Assembly (NCBI GenBank): GCA_947628165.1
Contig: CANQYV010000018.1
Coordinates: forward strand, 1-32,226
Source of the DNA: an uncultured Clostridia bacterium
Lineage (GTDB): Bacteria; Bacillota; Clostridia; Oscillospirales; CAG-272
Reading direction: 5' to 3'
Length of the DNA: 32,226 nt
Shown: piece after piece, positions 7,002 through 15,029 of the stretch
Layout: every line of letters begins with the position of its first letter
Numbering within the stretch: the first letter of the stretch is position 1
Notes under the pieces: generated by a model
Seen by the model: only the letters and a program-made list of their open reading frames with translations
Told to the model about the DNA's origin: nothing
Databases searched by the model: none
Translations under genes and position numbers: made by a program

Positions 7002-10000
7002 TTATTTATCCTCGTCCTCTTTCCTGCGGCGCGCTTTGCCACCTGACTTCGCGTTGCTGACTGCCATTGCGCAGACTGCGGAAGCGGAGAGCGTCATCAT
7101 GATCGCGAGCGGGATAATGGGCGTGCCGTCGCCTGTCGCACCCGGCTGAGCACCTGACGAGCTGCCGGGCTTCTGCGTATCGGCAGGCTTCGTCGTGTCG
7201 GCAGGCTTCGTCGTGTCATCCGGCTTCGTCGTGTCGGCAGGCTTCTGCGTGTCGTCCGCCTTCGGGAACTCGGCGGAAACGGTCACGGTACCCGTCACCT
7301 CTTCGGCAGGGATCGTGATCTTGCCCGTCTCGGGATCGTAGGTGTAATCCTTCGCGTCGAGCTCCTTGCCGTCGACCTTAACGGTAACAGCTGTGGGCAG
7401 CTTGTTGCCGGCGTTGGGCTTCAGCGTGATCACAACGTTCATGCCCTCAGTAGTCGTCTCGGGAGCCTCGGCCTCGCCGCCCTTGACGTCGACCTCGACG
7501 TCGTAAGAAGCGGGGACCTTCAGGCACTCGGCAGTAACGACCACAGGACCCGTCACTTTGTCTGCGGGGATCGTGAGCTCGCCGGAACCTGCATCGTAGG
7601 TGAATTCGTCGTCGCTGAGCGCCTCGCCGCCGACCGTAACGGTCACGGACTTGGGCGTCATGTAGCCTCTGTCAGGCGACAGCGTGATCACGACATCCTC
7701 ACCCTCGACGGTCTTCTCGGGAGCCTCGGCCTCGCCGTTCTCGAGGTTGACAGTAACATCATAGGAAACGGGGATGTGCGGGAACGCGACCGTAACGACC
7801 ACGGGACCTGTCACCTTGTCGGCAGGAATCGTAATCGTGCCGTTCTCGTACTTGTATTCGGTGCTCTCAAGCGCCGTGCCGTTGACGGTGACCGTCACGG
7901 TCTCGGGCAGCTCGTTGCCGTCGTCGGGCGTGAGCTTGATAACGACATCCTCGCCCTCGGTAGTCGCCTCGGGAGCCTCGGCCTCGCCGCCCTCGGCGTC
8001 GACCGTGACTTCATAGGAAGCCGGAACGTGAGCGTTCACGGTAGTGACGGTCTCAGACTCGAGATCGTCGCCGTCCTCGGAAACAGTTATCTTGACGTCG
8101 GTGTTAAGACCGTTCTCGTCCTCTTCCTCATACTCGAATACGAGGGTTGCAACGACGCCGTCGACATTCTCGGCGGAAGCGAAGTCAAATACGACCTTGC
8201 CCTCCGTGTCTGTTATGTTGACCGCGTAATACGTCGTGCCGCTCGTAACGGAGAGGAGCTTAAGCACGCTTGTGTCGTACTCAGCCGTGAACAGGCCGTT
8301 CGCAACGTCGGCAGCCGTGAGCTCGACCGTAACGGTGTTGTTCTCGGTGTCAACGATGCTCTCGTCCTTCGTCTCATCGGGCTTGACGACATTTACGGAC
8401 ATGAGCGTGCCGTCCGGAGCCGCCGTCGCGGCAGCCTTGACCTCGGAGAGGTTTGCAACCTCTGCCTTCGTTTCCTCGACCGTGTTCATCGTCTTGACGG
8501 TCTCGGCATTGGCGGTGAACGCCATGCTTGCGGTCTCGCTGACGCTCATCGACATGAACATCGAGAGCGACTTTCTCTGGCAAAGGACTGTCGCCGCCTC
8601 GACGTCGCCGGCGAAGTCGTTCTCCTCAACGACCGCGGCGGTGTCGCCGTCAAACGCGATCTTCGCGATCTTCGTCTGACCGTCGACGCTGTAAGCGAGA
8701 TACATGTAATCCGCATTATAGTCGCTTCCGTAGAAGTCATATATCAGCGAGCATGAATCAGCGCCCGATATGTCAAGTCCCTCGATAGGACCGACGTCTC
8801 CGCCCATGACGCTGCTGCCCGTCGGAACGAGCACCTGATGGAGCCCGCCTTCAACGTCTATCGTGTAGTACCAGTCGTATGTGGTGCCCTGATATGCGTC
8901 ATAACCTGTCCATGCGATGGCAGCCATGTTCGGCCAGTCGAACGGGGAGTTAGAAAGATTCCAGCTCGAGATGCTTCCTGTGCCGAGGTTGAACCTCATG
9001 AGCGTTGCGGAATCCTCGATGAATCCGACAAGAGTTTCATATCCGTTCGTCTGGGAATTATAGAGCGCCATGTCGGCGTCTGAGAACACGAACGACTTGC
9101 CCTGTACGTTGTTAAGGCCGGACAGCAGGAGTTCTTCGTTGAACTCGCTGTCGACTATGTAAAGATCCTTGCCGTCCGTTGCAAAGACGGTGTCGCTGCC
9201 CGTGACGGGGCTCATCATGCCGGCGGTGAACTTGGTTTTGCCGTCTGCAAGCTTGTTGAGCGCCGTGGGAGTTGCGAAGTCGAAGCCGTTCCAGCTCGGA
9301 CCCTTCGCGGTCACGACGGACGCGACGAAGTCGCCTTCCCTTTCGACCGTGACGGTCACGGAGTCCTTGATTCTCGGGTCCGCGGGGCTCGACGCCGTTA
9401 TCGTCGTCGTACCTTCGCTTACGCCCGTTACAACGCCGTCCTCGACATACGCGATGTCCTCATCCTCGGACGTCCAGTCAAGAGCGGATACCGAGAACGC
9501 GGGGGAGGTGATGTTGACGGTGAGTTCAACGCTCATGCGCTCGAGAACCGTGACCTCTTTCTCAACGATATCGATCGATGTGATCTCGGGCTCGCCGGTC
9601 TTGCCGTTTTCGGTGTCGATGACGCTGAACGCCATGTTTTCGGCGTAGTCGCCGACCGCTACCGTTATCGTGCCGTCGTCGGCCGCGAGCATTTTCACTT
9701 CGTCAGCCGAGAGCGTGAGCTTCGTAAGCTCGCCCGCTTCGGTCTGGTCAAGCGTTACGGGGATCTGCTCGCCGTCTCCCGTAAGGAATATGACGGCGGC
9801 GACAAACTGGTTGTCGTAGAAGGAGATCTCTATGTCTCCCGTCTTCTTGTTAAGAACCGCATTGAGGACCTGCGGGGTCGTGTCGTCGACCGTCATCGCG
9901 GTCGTGAGGAACGCGCCGTCGCCGAGCTCGTCAAATACGTTCTCGATCATGTAGTTCGCTCTTGCAACCGGAGTCGTGAGCTTGGCGTAATCCTCGCCGA

Positions 10001-12896
10001 CGTAGTACTCGGGGATCGCGACGACAGTGATCGCAAATCTGTCGTCCTCCTCAAAGCCGAGCCTTGAGGGACTGATGAACTGAGAGAGCAGCGGGAACGA
10101 CGTTACAGAGTCGCTCCATGAGCCGCCGGACACATAGTAGTACGCGGAATTCTCAAGCGAAGGCGCGTAAATCGGCGTGATCTCGCCCGTCTCGAGGTCC
10201 TCGACAACGAGCATCGTATACGCGTTTCTGATGAGCGAGTAATTGTAGCCGTAGAAGAGATCACTGCTCGTTACCGCCATACGCTCCTTGTGTGTGTCGA
10301 CCACGAAGGGGTTCGTGATCTTGCCCGACGGGCCGCTTGCGCCGAGAACAGTGAGGACGTTCGTCTGCGTCTGGCCCGTGTAGGGGATATGATCGTACGT
10401 CTCGTACGCGTAATCCTCAAACGTGATGCGGTCGAACATCGTCGCGTCGGTCCAGCTGCCGTAGAAGCCGATCACGGGGATCGAGTACGTCACATCGGAC
10501 GCGCCTTCCTCGTCGGCGAGCGCCGTCGCGAACGTGTAGCCCTCGACGTAGAGTCCGTTTTCGTAATCGTCAAGGTCGCCCTTGAGCGTTATCGTCACGT
10601 TTACGGTGAGCTCGCCGTTTGCGGGAACGGTGACCTGCGCGTCGAGCTCCGCGAGAAGCAGATGCGCGTCGTAGGTCGTGACAGCGTCGTCGCCGTCAAC
10701 GTCGGCGGCGGCCGTGTCTATCTCGGTCTCATCCTTGAGGCCCGCGACAAAGTCGAGTATCGCCTGAGCGTCGTCGGTGTCGACGTCGCCGTCCATGTCG
10801 ACGTCAAACGCGCCGAGCGTCGGGTTGCCGTATTCAACACCGTTTATAGTGTAGGTCACGTCTGCGTCGAGAGGCGTCGTCGTTCTGTCGAGCCATACGA
10901 AGCCGGACGCGGCCGTCAGATCCTGCGTGAACAGGTCTGTGTGGAGCGAATAAGTATTCTCTTTTCCGCTGAAGTTGTGGATCGTGAACGTGTAATCGTA
11001 TGTGCCTTCCCTGTCGGGGTCGTCACCGAGCTCGACCTTTACCTTGCCGTCGGCATAGGATGCGGTCGCCTTTTCGTCCATCGTGATGTAAGCCTGCGCC
11101 GCGACTGCCGCCGCAACGTCTGCGAGGCCGGAGCCCTGCTGGAGGACGGAGAAGTATCTTCCCTCGGAATCCTTCATCGGTCTTGCCGTGCCCATGAGCA
11201 GGCTGTTCGTGAGACCGCGGACCGTAAGCTCCACATCACCGAACATATCCTTGTTTTCTCTTATGTACTGAGCAACGACCGCCGCGCAGCCCGCGACCTG
11301 CGGGCAAGCCATCGATGTGCCGTTGAACGACTCATACTGGTCGGAGCCGCCGACGGGCGTGTTGCCGTCGTAGCCCGCGCCGTATGCGGAGTAGATGTTT
11401 CCGCCGGGAGCCGTGATTTCGGGCTTCATCGTGAGCGTGCCGGGAATGCCCCAGGAGGAGAAGTTGGACATTATGTTGTAGCTTGCGCCCATCGCGCCCG
11501 CGGTGATCGTGTCGGAAATCGTCATCGTACCCGTGTAGTATGTAACGGTAGACTTTCCGGCGCTGCCCTTCGCGTCGTACTCGGTCTCGATCGTACCGGA
11601 CTTGCCCGTCGTGAGCTCGCTCTTGTAGAGACCGGAGATGACGACGCCCGGCATCGTCTCGCTGTACGTCGACAGATCCATGTTCAGCGAGGAGACCTCG
11701 TCGGTATCGACTATGATACCGGCAATGGCGCCGCACCGAGCCATAGCCTCGAGCTTGAGATAGAAGCTCGACGTGCCTCTGTTGACGATAACTATTTTAT
11801 TCTTAAGACCGCCGTCAATGGCGTCATTGAGTAACTTTATCTGGTCCTCAACGAGCGTCGTGCCGTCGCTGCCCGCGATGACGCCGATCGTGTCGAGGTA
11901 TACGAACTCGTACTCGCCCGCGACGGACGCTATCGGCCTGTTGCTGTACGCGCCGTTATTGCCGACGAGAGATTCGTTATAGAATATGGGCTTTTCGCTG
12001 CCCGCGACCTTCAGGTAATAGCCGGTCTGGCCGTCGTTCTGGACGGAGGCAACGGAAAGGGAGTTTGCGAAAGATGAGGGAGACGCGAGCGTGTCGTAGC
12101 TGATGTCGTCTCCGTACAGATAGCCGCTCTGGTAGCTGTCCGCGTAAAGGTTCTTCGTCATGGCGTCGTCGGCCCATGAGCCGGAGTTTCCGGCGGCGAT
12201 GCAGACGACGGCGTCATGCTTTGCGAGATTGTCAAGCAGCTCGGCGTAAAGGTCCTCAGAGCCGAAGCCGGGATAAATGGAGCCGAGCGAAAGGTTGACG
12301 GAATCCGCGCCGAGCATGATGGCGTCCTCGATGGCGACCATGTAGTCGGAATCGGAAGTGCCCGCGCCTACAAAGACGTTCATTACGATGAGCTGAGCGT
12401 CGGGCGCGACGCCCTGCGTCAGCTTCTCGGTGAGGGTGGAAACGTAACCCTTCTGTGACTTGACATACGCGTTGCCGGCGGCGATGCCCGCGACGTGAGA
12501 GCCGTGGTTGTCGGTGTGGTTGGCGGTGTGCCTTACTTCGGTATTTCCGCCCGGGTAGTTGAACGCGAACGGAATCTTCTTTGTCCTGTAAAGGGACGAA
12601 GCGGAAGAAACGTAATCTCCCGCGTGCAGATCGTCGAGCACGTCGGCGATATCGTCGGTGTCCATGAGAAGGTCGTCGGAGTAGCCGCCGATCTTGCTGA
12701 AGGAATAGTAGAACGCGTCTTCGTCGAACAGCTCATGCGTGAGATCGATGCCCGTATCGATGATGGCGATCTTGCTGCCCGCGCCGGTGTAGCCGGCACC
12801 CCATGCGGACGGCGAGCCTATCATCGAGGAGGACGGCAGCATCATCCGTTCGGCGTCCGTCGTCGTCTTGGCGGGAGCGTACTTGTTCTCAAGCAC
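7002..12896 (-). CDS. Giant S8 subtilisin-like surface protease with dockerin and cohesin-like modules (distal frame)
   Basis: This 1,964-residue open frame encodes the main part of a secreted subtilase. The catalytic residues are visible: Asp47 (IIDTGIDL), His131 (NHGSHVAG) and Ser528 (FNGTSMACPQ). A protease-associated insert lies near 366-430. After the protease and an Fn3-like region comes a type I dockerin at about 696-752, with two calcium loops (DVDMDGDVDTDD and DVDGDDAVTTYD). Then follow a Big_2 Ig-like domain, a propeller-like region, a cohesin-like module at about 1500-1620, three repeats of about 84 residues (1624-1875), a TKPADT-rich linker and a C-terminal GATGD, hydrophobic helix and KARRRKEDEDK tail. 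The start at 12896 is only a formal GTG; the true start lies at 13386 in another frame (separate entry). With one base fewer in the G tract the whole protein is about 2,127 residues. It probably degrades extracellular protein or peptides at the cell surface. Confidence 0.88.
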   Translation of the reverse strand: MLENKYAPAKTTTDAERMMLPSSSMIGSPSAWGAGYTGAGSKIAIIDTGIDLTHELFDEDAFYYSFSKIGGYSDDLLMDTDDIADVLDDLHAGDYVSSASSLYRTKKIPFAFNYPGGNTEVRHTANHTDNHGSHVAGIAAGNAYVKSQKGYVSTLTEKLTQGVAPDAQLIVMNVFVGAGTSDSDYMVAIEDAIMLGADSVNLSLGSIYPGFGSEDLYAELLDNLAKHDAVVCIAAGNSGSWADDAMTKNLYADSYQSGYLYGDDISYDTLASPSSFANSLSVASVQNDGQTGYYLKVAGSEKPIFYNESLVGNNGAYSNRPIASVAGEYEFVYLDTIGVIAGSDGTTLVEDQIKLLNDAIDGGLKNKIVIVNRGTSSFYLKLEAMARCGAIAGIIVDTDEVSSLNMDLSTYSETMPGVVISGLYKSELTTGKSGTIETEYDAKGSAGKSTVTYYTGTMTISDTITAGAMGASYNIMSNFSSWGIPGTLTMKPEITAPGGNIYSAYGAGYDGNTPVGGSDQYESFNGTSMACPQVAGCAAVVAQYIRENKDMFGDVELTVRGLTNSLLMGTARPMKDSEGRYFSVLQQGSGLADVAAAVAAQAYITMDEKATASYADGKVKVELGDDPDREGTYDYTFTIHNFSGKENTYSLHTDLFTQDLTAASGFVWLDRTTTPLDADVTYTINGVEYGNPTLGAFDVDMDGDVDTDDAQAILDFVAGLKDETEIDTAAADVDGDDAVTTYDAHLLLAELDAQVTVPANGELTVNVTITLKGDLDDYENGLYVEGYTFATALADEEGASDVTYSIPVIGFYGSWTDATMFDRITFEDYAYETYDHIPYTGQTQTNVLTVLGASGPSGKITNPFVVDTHKERMAVTSSDLFYGYNYSLIRNAYTMLVVEDLETGEITPIYAPSLENSAYYYVSGGSWSDSVTSFPLLSQFISPSRLGFEEDDRFAITVVAIPEYYVGEDYAKLTTPVARANYMIENVFDELGDGAFLTTAMTVDDTTPQVLNAVLNKKTGDIEISFYDNQFVAAVIFLTGDGEQIPVTLDQTEAGELTKLTLSADEVKMLAADDGTITVAVGDYAENMAFSVIDTENGKTGEPEITSIDIVEKEVTVLERMSVELTVNITSPAFSVSALDWTSEDEDIAYVEDGVVTGVSEGTTTITASSPADPRIKDSVTVTVEREGDFVASVVTAKGPSWNGFDFATPTALNKLADGKTKFTAGMMSPVTGSDTVFATDGKDLYIVDSEFNEELLLSGLNNVQGKSFVFSDADMALYNSQTNGYETLVGFIEDSATLMRFNLGTGSISSWNLSNSPFDWPNMAAIAWTGYDAYQGTTYDWYYTIDVEGGLHQVLVPTGSSVMGGDVGPIEGLDISGADSCSLIYDFYGSDYNADYMYLAYSVDGQTKIAKIAFDGDTAAVVEENDFAGDVEAATVLCQRKSLSMFMSMSVSETASMAFTANAETVKTMNTVEETKAEVANLSEVKAAATAAPDGTLMSVNVVKPDETKDESIVDTENNTVTVELTAADVANGLFTAEYDTSVLKLLSVTSGTTYYAVNITDTEGKVVFDFASAENVDGVVATLVFEYEEEDENGLNTDVKITVSEDGDDLESETVTTVNAHVPASYEVTVDAEGGEAEAPEATTEGEDVVIKLTPDDGNELPETVTVTVNGTALESTEYKYENGTITIPADKVTGPVVVTVAFPHIPVSYDVTVNLENGEAEAPEKTVEGEDVVITLSPDRGYMTPKSVTVTVGGEALSDDEFTYDAGSGELTIPADKVTGPVVVTAECLKVPASYDVEVDVKGGEAEAPETTTEGMNVVITLKPNAGNKLPTAVTVKVDGKELDAKDYTYDPETGKITIPAEEVTGTVTVSAEFPKADDTQKPADTTKPDDTTKPADTTKPADTQKPGSSSGAQPGATGDGTPIIPLAIMMTLSASAVCAMAVSNAKSGGKARRRKEDEDK

Positions 12897-12996
12897 GACG
12901 TCCTTGACGCCGGGGACGTTCTTTATCTCGTCGATAAGGCCGTATTCGACGTTGGCGGAAACGATGTTGGCGGCAAGGGTCAGCTGCCAGACTACG

Positions 12997-13386
12997 TCAA
13001 GCTGTAAGGACCCCCCCCCCGTACACGTTTTTGTTGATCTTATCGATCATTTTGTCCTGCTTTACCTCAAGCTCCGCCTTATATTTCATGGCGGCCTTGT
13101 TTTCCGCGATGTCTACCGTGGAGTATCCCATATCGATAGTCGCGGGGTCGTCGAGCACGATCGAAACGCGGACGACCTCGTCGTCGGCGTGCTCCGGTTC
13201 GTCCTCATGCTTGTCGACGTCTGCGTTCAGCCTGTCGACGTCGAACTTATCTCCGTCCTTGACGGAAAGCTCGACCTCGTCGGGAGCCGCAGCCGCGGTG
13301 ACAGGCAGAATGCCCGCGACCATGATAAGCGCCAAGAGCGCCGCCGCGAGCCGTTTTGCCGTACCTGACAGCTTGAATGAGCTCAT
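12997..13386 (-). CDS. N-terminal fragment of the subtilisin: signal peptide and start of propeptide
   Basis: This frame gives 129 residues from the ATG at 13386, preceded by AAAGGAGAAAGC as ribosome binding site (an upstream ATG at 13434 lacks one). It starts MSSFKLSGTAKRLAAALLAL, a typical signal peptide continuing into VAGILPVTAAAAP. The following acidic region, reaching KINKNVYGGG, is the beginning of the I9-type propeptide. After ten G bases the frame reads VLTA and stops. If the tract had nine, it would continue SLQLDVVWQLTLAANIVSAN, the rest of the I9 propeptide, and join the long distal frame. As sequenced, the secreted product would be a short non-catalytic peptide. Confidence 0.85.
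   Translation of the reverse strand: MSSFKLSGTAKRLAAALLALIMVAGILPVTAAAAPDEVELSVKDGDKFDVDRLNADVDKHEDEPEHADDEVVRVSIVLDDPATIDMGYSTVDIAENKAAMKYKAELEVKQDKMIDKINKNVYGGGVLTA
13011..13020 (-). other. Ten-base G homopolymer that breaks the subtilisin frame
   Basis: The minus strand reads TAC, then ten G, then TCC. Nine G give an uninterrupted frame from 13386 to 7002; ten give a stop 11 bases after the tract. Both flanks encode matching halves of one propeptide, so the gene itself is not decayed. The tract encodes Gly-Gly-Gly in the repaired frame. Confidence 0.9.
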
Positions 13387-13451
13387 ACTTTTGCTTTCTC
13401 CTTTTTTGACATTTGCATACGTTCGCGCCGTCATCCGGCGCGCCCGCGCAT

Positions 13452-13457
13452 ATTATA
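13452..13457 (-). promoter_or_regulatory. Possible -10 box of the subtilisin gene
   Basis: A perfect TATAAT lies 65 bases upstream of the ATG at 13386. No TTGACA-like -35 is found 16-18 bases further up (the sequence there is TCAGGC), so it is a weak call unless an activator is involved. A 7-bp inverted repeat (TCTTAGG / CCTAAGA, 13482-13512) lies just upstream and could be a regulator site. Confidence 0.4.
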
Positions 13458-13623
13458 AAATGTGTAAGAAATCCGCCTGATTCTTAGGTTTTTTCTCCTC
13501 ATTTGCCTAAGACGGACATATTCCTTTGCATTTTATTTACAAACATTATGCACCCGCCGCGCCCGCTTGTCAAGACTTTTCTTTCGATTTGAAACACTTT
13601 TTTTAAAAAAGTTTTTTTATCCC

Positions 13624-13652
13624 TTGACAAATACCCGCAAGGGGTATACAAT
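13624..13652 (+). promoter_or_regulatory. csoR promoter
   Basis: TTGACA at 13624-13629 and TACAAT at 13647-13652 are separated by 17 bases. The operator-like inverted repeat lies in the spacer, the classical arrangement for repression by CsoR. Confidence 0.85.
13631..13647 (+). promoter_or_regulatory. CsoR operator 1
   Basis: ATACCC-GCAAG-GGGTAT is a perfect 6-bp inverted repeat with a 5-base spacer, placed between -35 and -10. It agrees with the G/C-rich TACCC...GGGTA type of site known for copper-sensing CsoR proteins. Confidence 0.82.
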
Positions 13653-13662
13653 AATGCCGAAG

Positions 13663-13679
13663 ATACCCCGTGCGTGTAT
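13663..13679 (+). promoter_or_regulatory. CsoR operator 2 (imperfect)
   Basis: ATACCC-CGTGC-GTGTAT repeats the geometry of operator 1 with one mismatch. It lies 32 bp downstream, about three helical turns, on the same face of the DNA and in the leader of the csoR mRNA. Confidence 0.6.
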
Positions 13680-13704
13680 AATTCCGCAGTTCGGAGGAGA
13701 AAAT

Positions 13705-14049
13705 ATGACAGATGAAATAAAGGAAAATGAGGCTTGCGAGGAAGTGTGTTCGTGTTCAGAGAAGAAAACCTACCGCACGGAGGCGAAGCGGCGCCGCCTC
13801 ATAAACAGGCTCTCGCGCCTCGAGGGTCAGATACGCGGCATTCGCGGGATGGTGGAGCGCGACGCCTACTGCAACGACATCCTGATCCAGACGACCGCCG
13901 TCGCCTCCGCGCTCGACGCCTTCGACCGCGAGCTCTTCACCGAGCACGTCAGGACGTGCGTCGTCCGCGACCTCACCTCCGGCGACGAGGCAAAGGCAGC
14001 GGCGGTAATTGACGAAATGACGGATATGATACGCCGCCTCACGCGCTGA
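13705..14049 (+). CDS. csoR: CsoR-family copper-sensing transcriptional repressor
   Basis: This 114-residue protein belongs to the CsoR/RcnR (DUF156) family. RRRLINRLSRLEGQIRGIRG is the conserved DNA-contacting N-terminal helix region, followed by the Cu(I) ligand set C56 (DAYCND), H81 and C85 (EHVRTC), the C-H-C pattern that separates copper sensors from nickel or formaldehyde sensors. An extra N-terminal cysteine cluster (C11, C15, C17) is unusual and may bind metal. The ATG at 13705 is preceded by GGAGGAGAAAAT; the longer open frame from 13567 covers the promoter and is rejected. It should be released from DNA by Cu(I). The copper ATPase gene follows 980 bases downstream across a palindromic repeat. 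Confidence 0.93.
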   Translation: MTDEIKENEACEEVCSCSEKKTYRTEAKRRRLINRLSRLEGQIRGIRGMVERDAYCNDILIQTTAVASALDAFDRELFTEHVRTCVVRDLTSGDEAKAAAVIDEMTDMIRRLTR

Positions 14050-14054
14050 TGCTC

Positions 14055-14919
14055 TGACCGCTCGGGGGAAGTCCTGATTTTTTCCGTTCCCGGGGGGGAT
14101 ATCATCCGTATCCGCTCTGCGCGCGGGGCGCACCCGATACTAATTTCAATAAGGGGGCTCGGCTCGCCCCCTTATATATCCCCGTCGCTTTCCGGGATTT
14201 ACATCATCCACTCCTGTTTTAGGGAAGCGGCAGGCGGGGGAATTCTCGAAGGTCGTTTGTGTGGGCGCCTCGGGTACTCGCTAACGCTGCGCCCCTCCGC
14301 GCTGGGCGCTTTAGGGGAGCAGTACCGCGACGCCTCTGTGGCGCGGCGTCACCGTGAGCGCCCCGCGGATATTCTCGCTCGGGGATGCCGCTCGGCAAGC
14401 AATTGCTTACGGGTTTCTGTAGCCGAATGGCTTTGTGCGCCGCAAGGCGGCGCGAGCCTGCGATATGCGGGGGGCTCCTGCTCGGCGGAGATTAGAAAGA
14501 CGGGTTTCTGCCCGTATGGGGATTGTACCGCAGTTCGACGAGAGGCAAACAAAACCATACGGCTACAGAATGCCGTAAGGACTTGTTCGCCGCGAGGGAC
14601 TTATAGCGACCCATCCGCGGGGCGCACGCGGTGACGTGAGGCACGGAGGCGTCGCGGTTAGAGAATTGCAATGCCTGCGCGGAGGGGCGCAGACGCCGCA
14701 AGGCGGCGAGTACCCGAGACGACACAAGATAGAAGTCACTAGAATTGCCCCGCCATCCGCTCCCCTAAAGCGCAAGCAGATGATGTAAATCCCGGAAAGC
14801 GAGGGGATCCATAAGGGGGCGAGACCGAGCCCCCTTATGAGAAAAGGGAGATCGGGTACGGTAAACAGGCAGTTATGCCACAGAAACTATCCCCCACGGG
14901 CACGGAAACAAACCGGATT
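14055..14919. repeat. Long palindromic repeat, copy D, between csoR and copA
   Basis: This complete element starts six bases after the csoR stop with an inverted flank unit (TTTTTTCCGTTCCCGGGGGG). The terminal hairpins are at 14149-14175 and 14810-14839. The left arm is of the second subtype (GGAGCAGTACCGCGACGC) and the right arm of the first (GACGCGGTTAGAG is written here as GCGTCGCGGTTAGAGAATTG). The centre is of full length. The tail after 14919 to the copA start (14920-15029) continues with G/C-rich sequence also seen after copy E2, and shows no gene or promoter. Confidence 0.85.
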
Positions 14920-15029
14920 GCCGCGAAGGGGCAGAGAGAAAAGAGCATTTTCGGGGCTTTCAAGCGGCACGTTGCGCCCCCCGCGCGGAGCGGGTTTTAA
15001 AGAAAACTACCCCCAAAAAGGAGACCATT

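Noticed and set aside
7774-12458. Long plus-strand open frames opposite the subtilisin gene
   Set aside because: They are antisense shadows of a GC-rich coding region; the minus-strand frame has clear protease motifs and the plus-strand products are arginine-rich and featureless.
13567-13704. Upstream extension of csoR to 13567
   Set aside because: It would cover the promoter and operator; the ATG at 13705 has GGAGGAG before it and fits family length.
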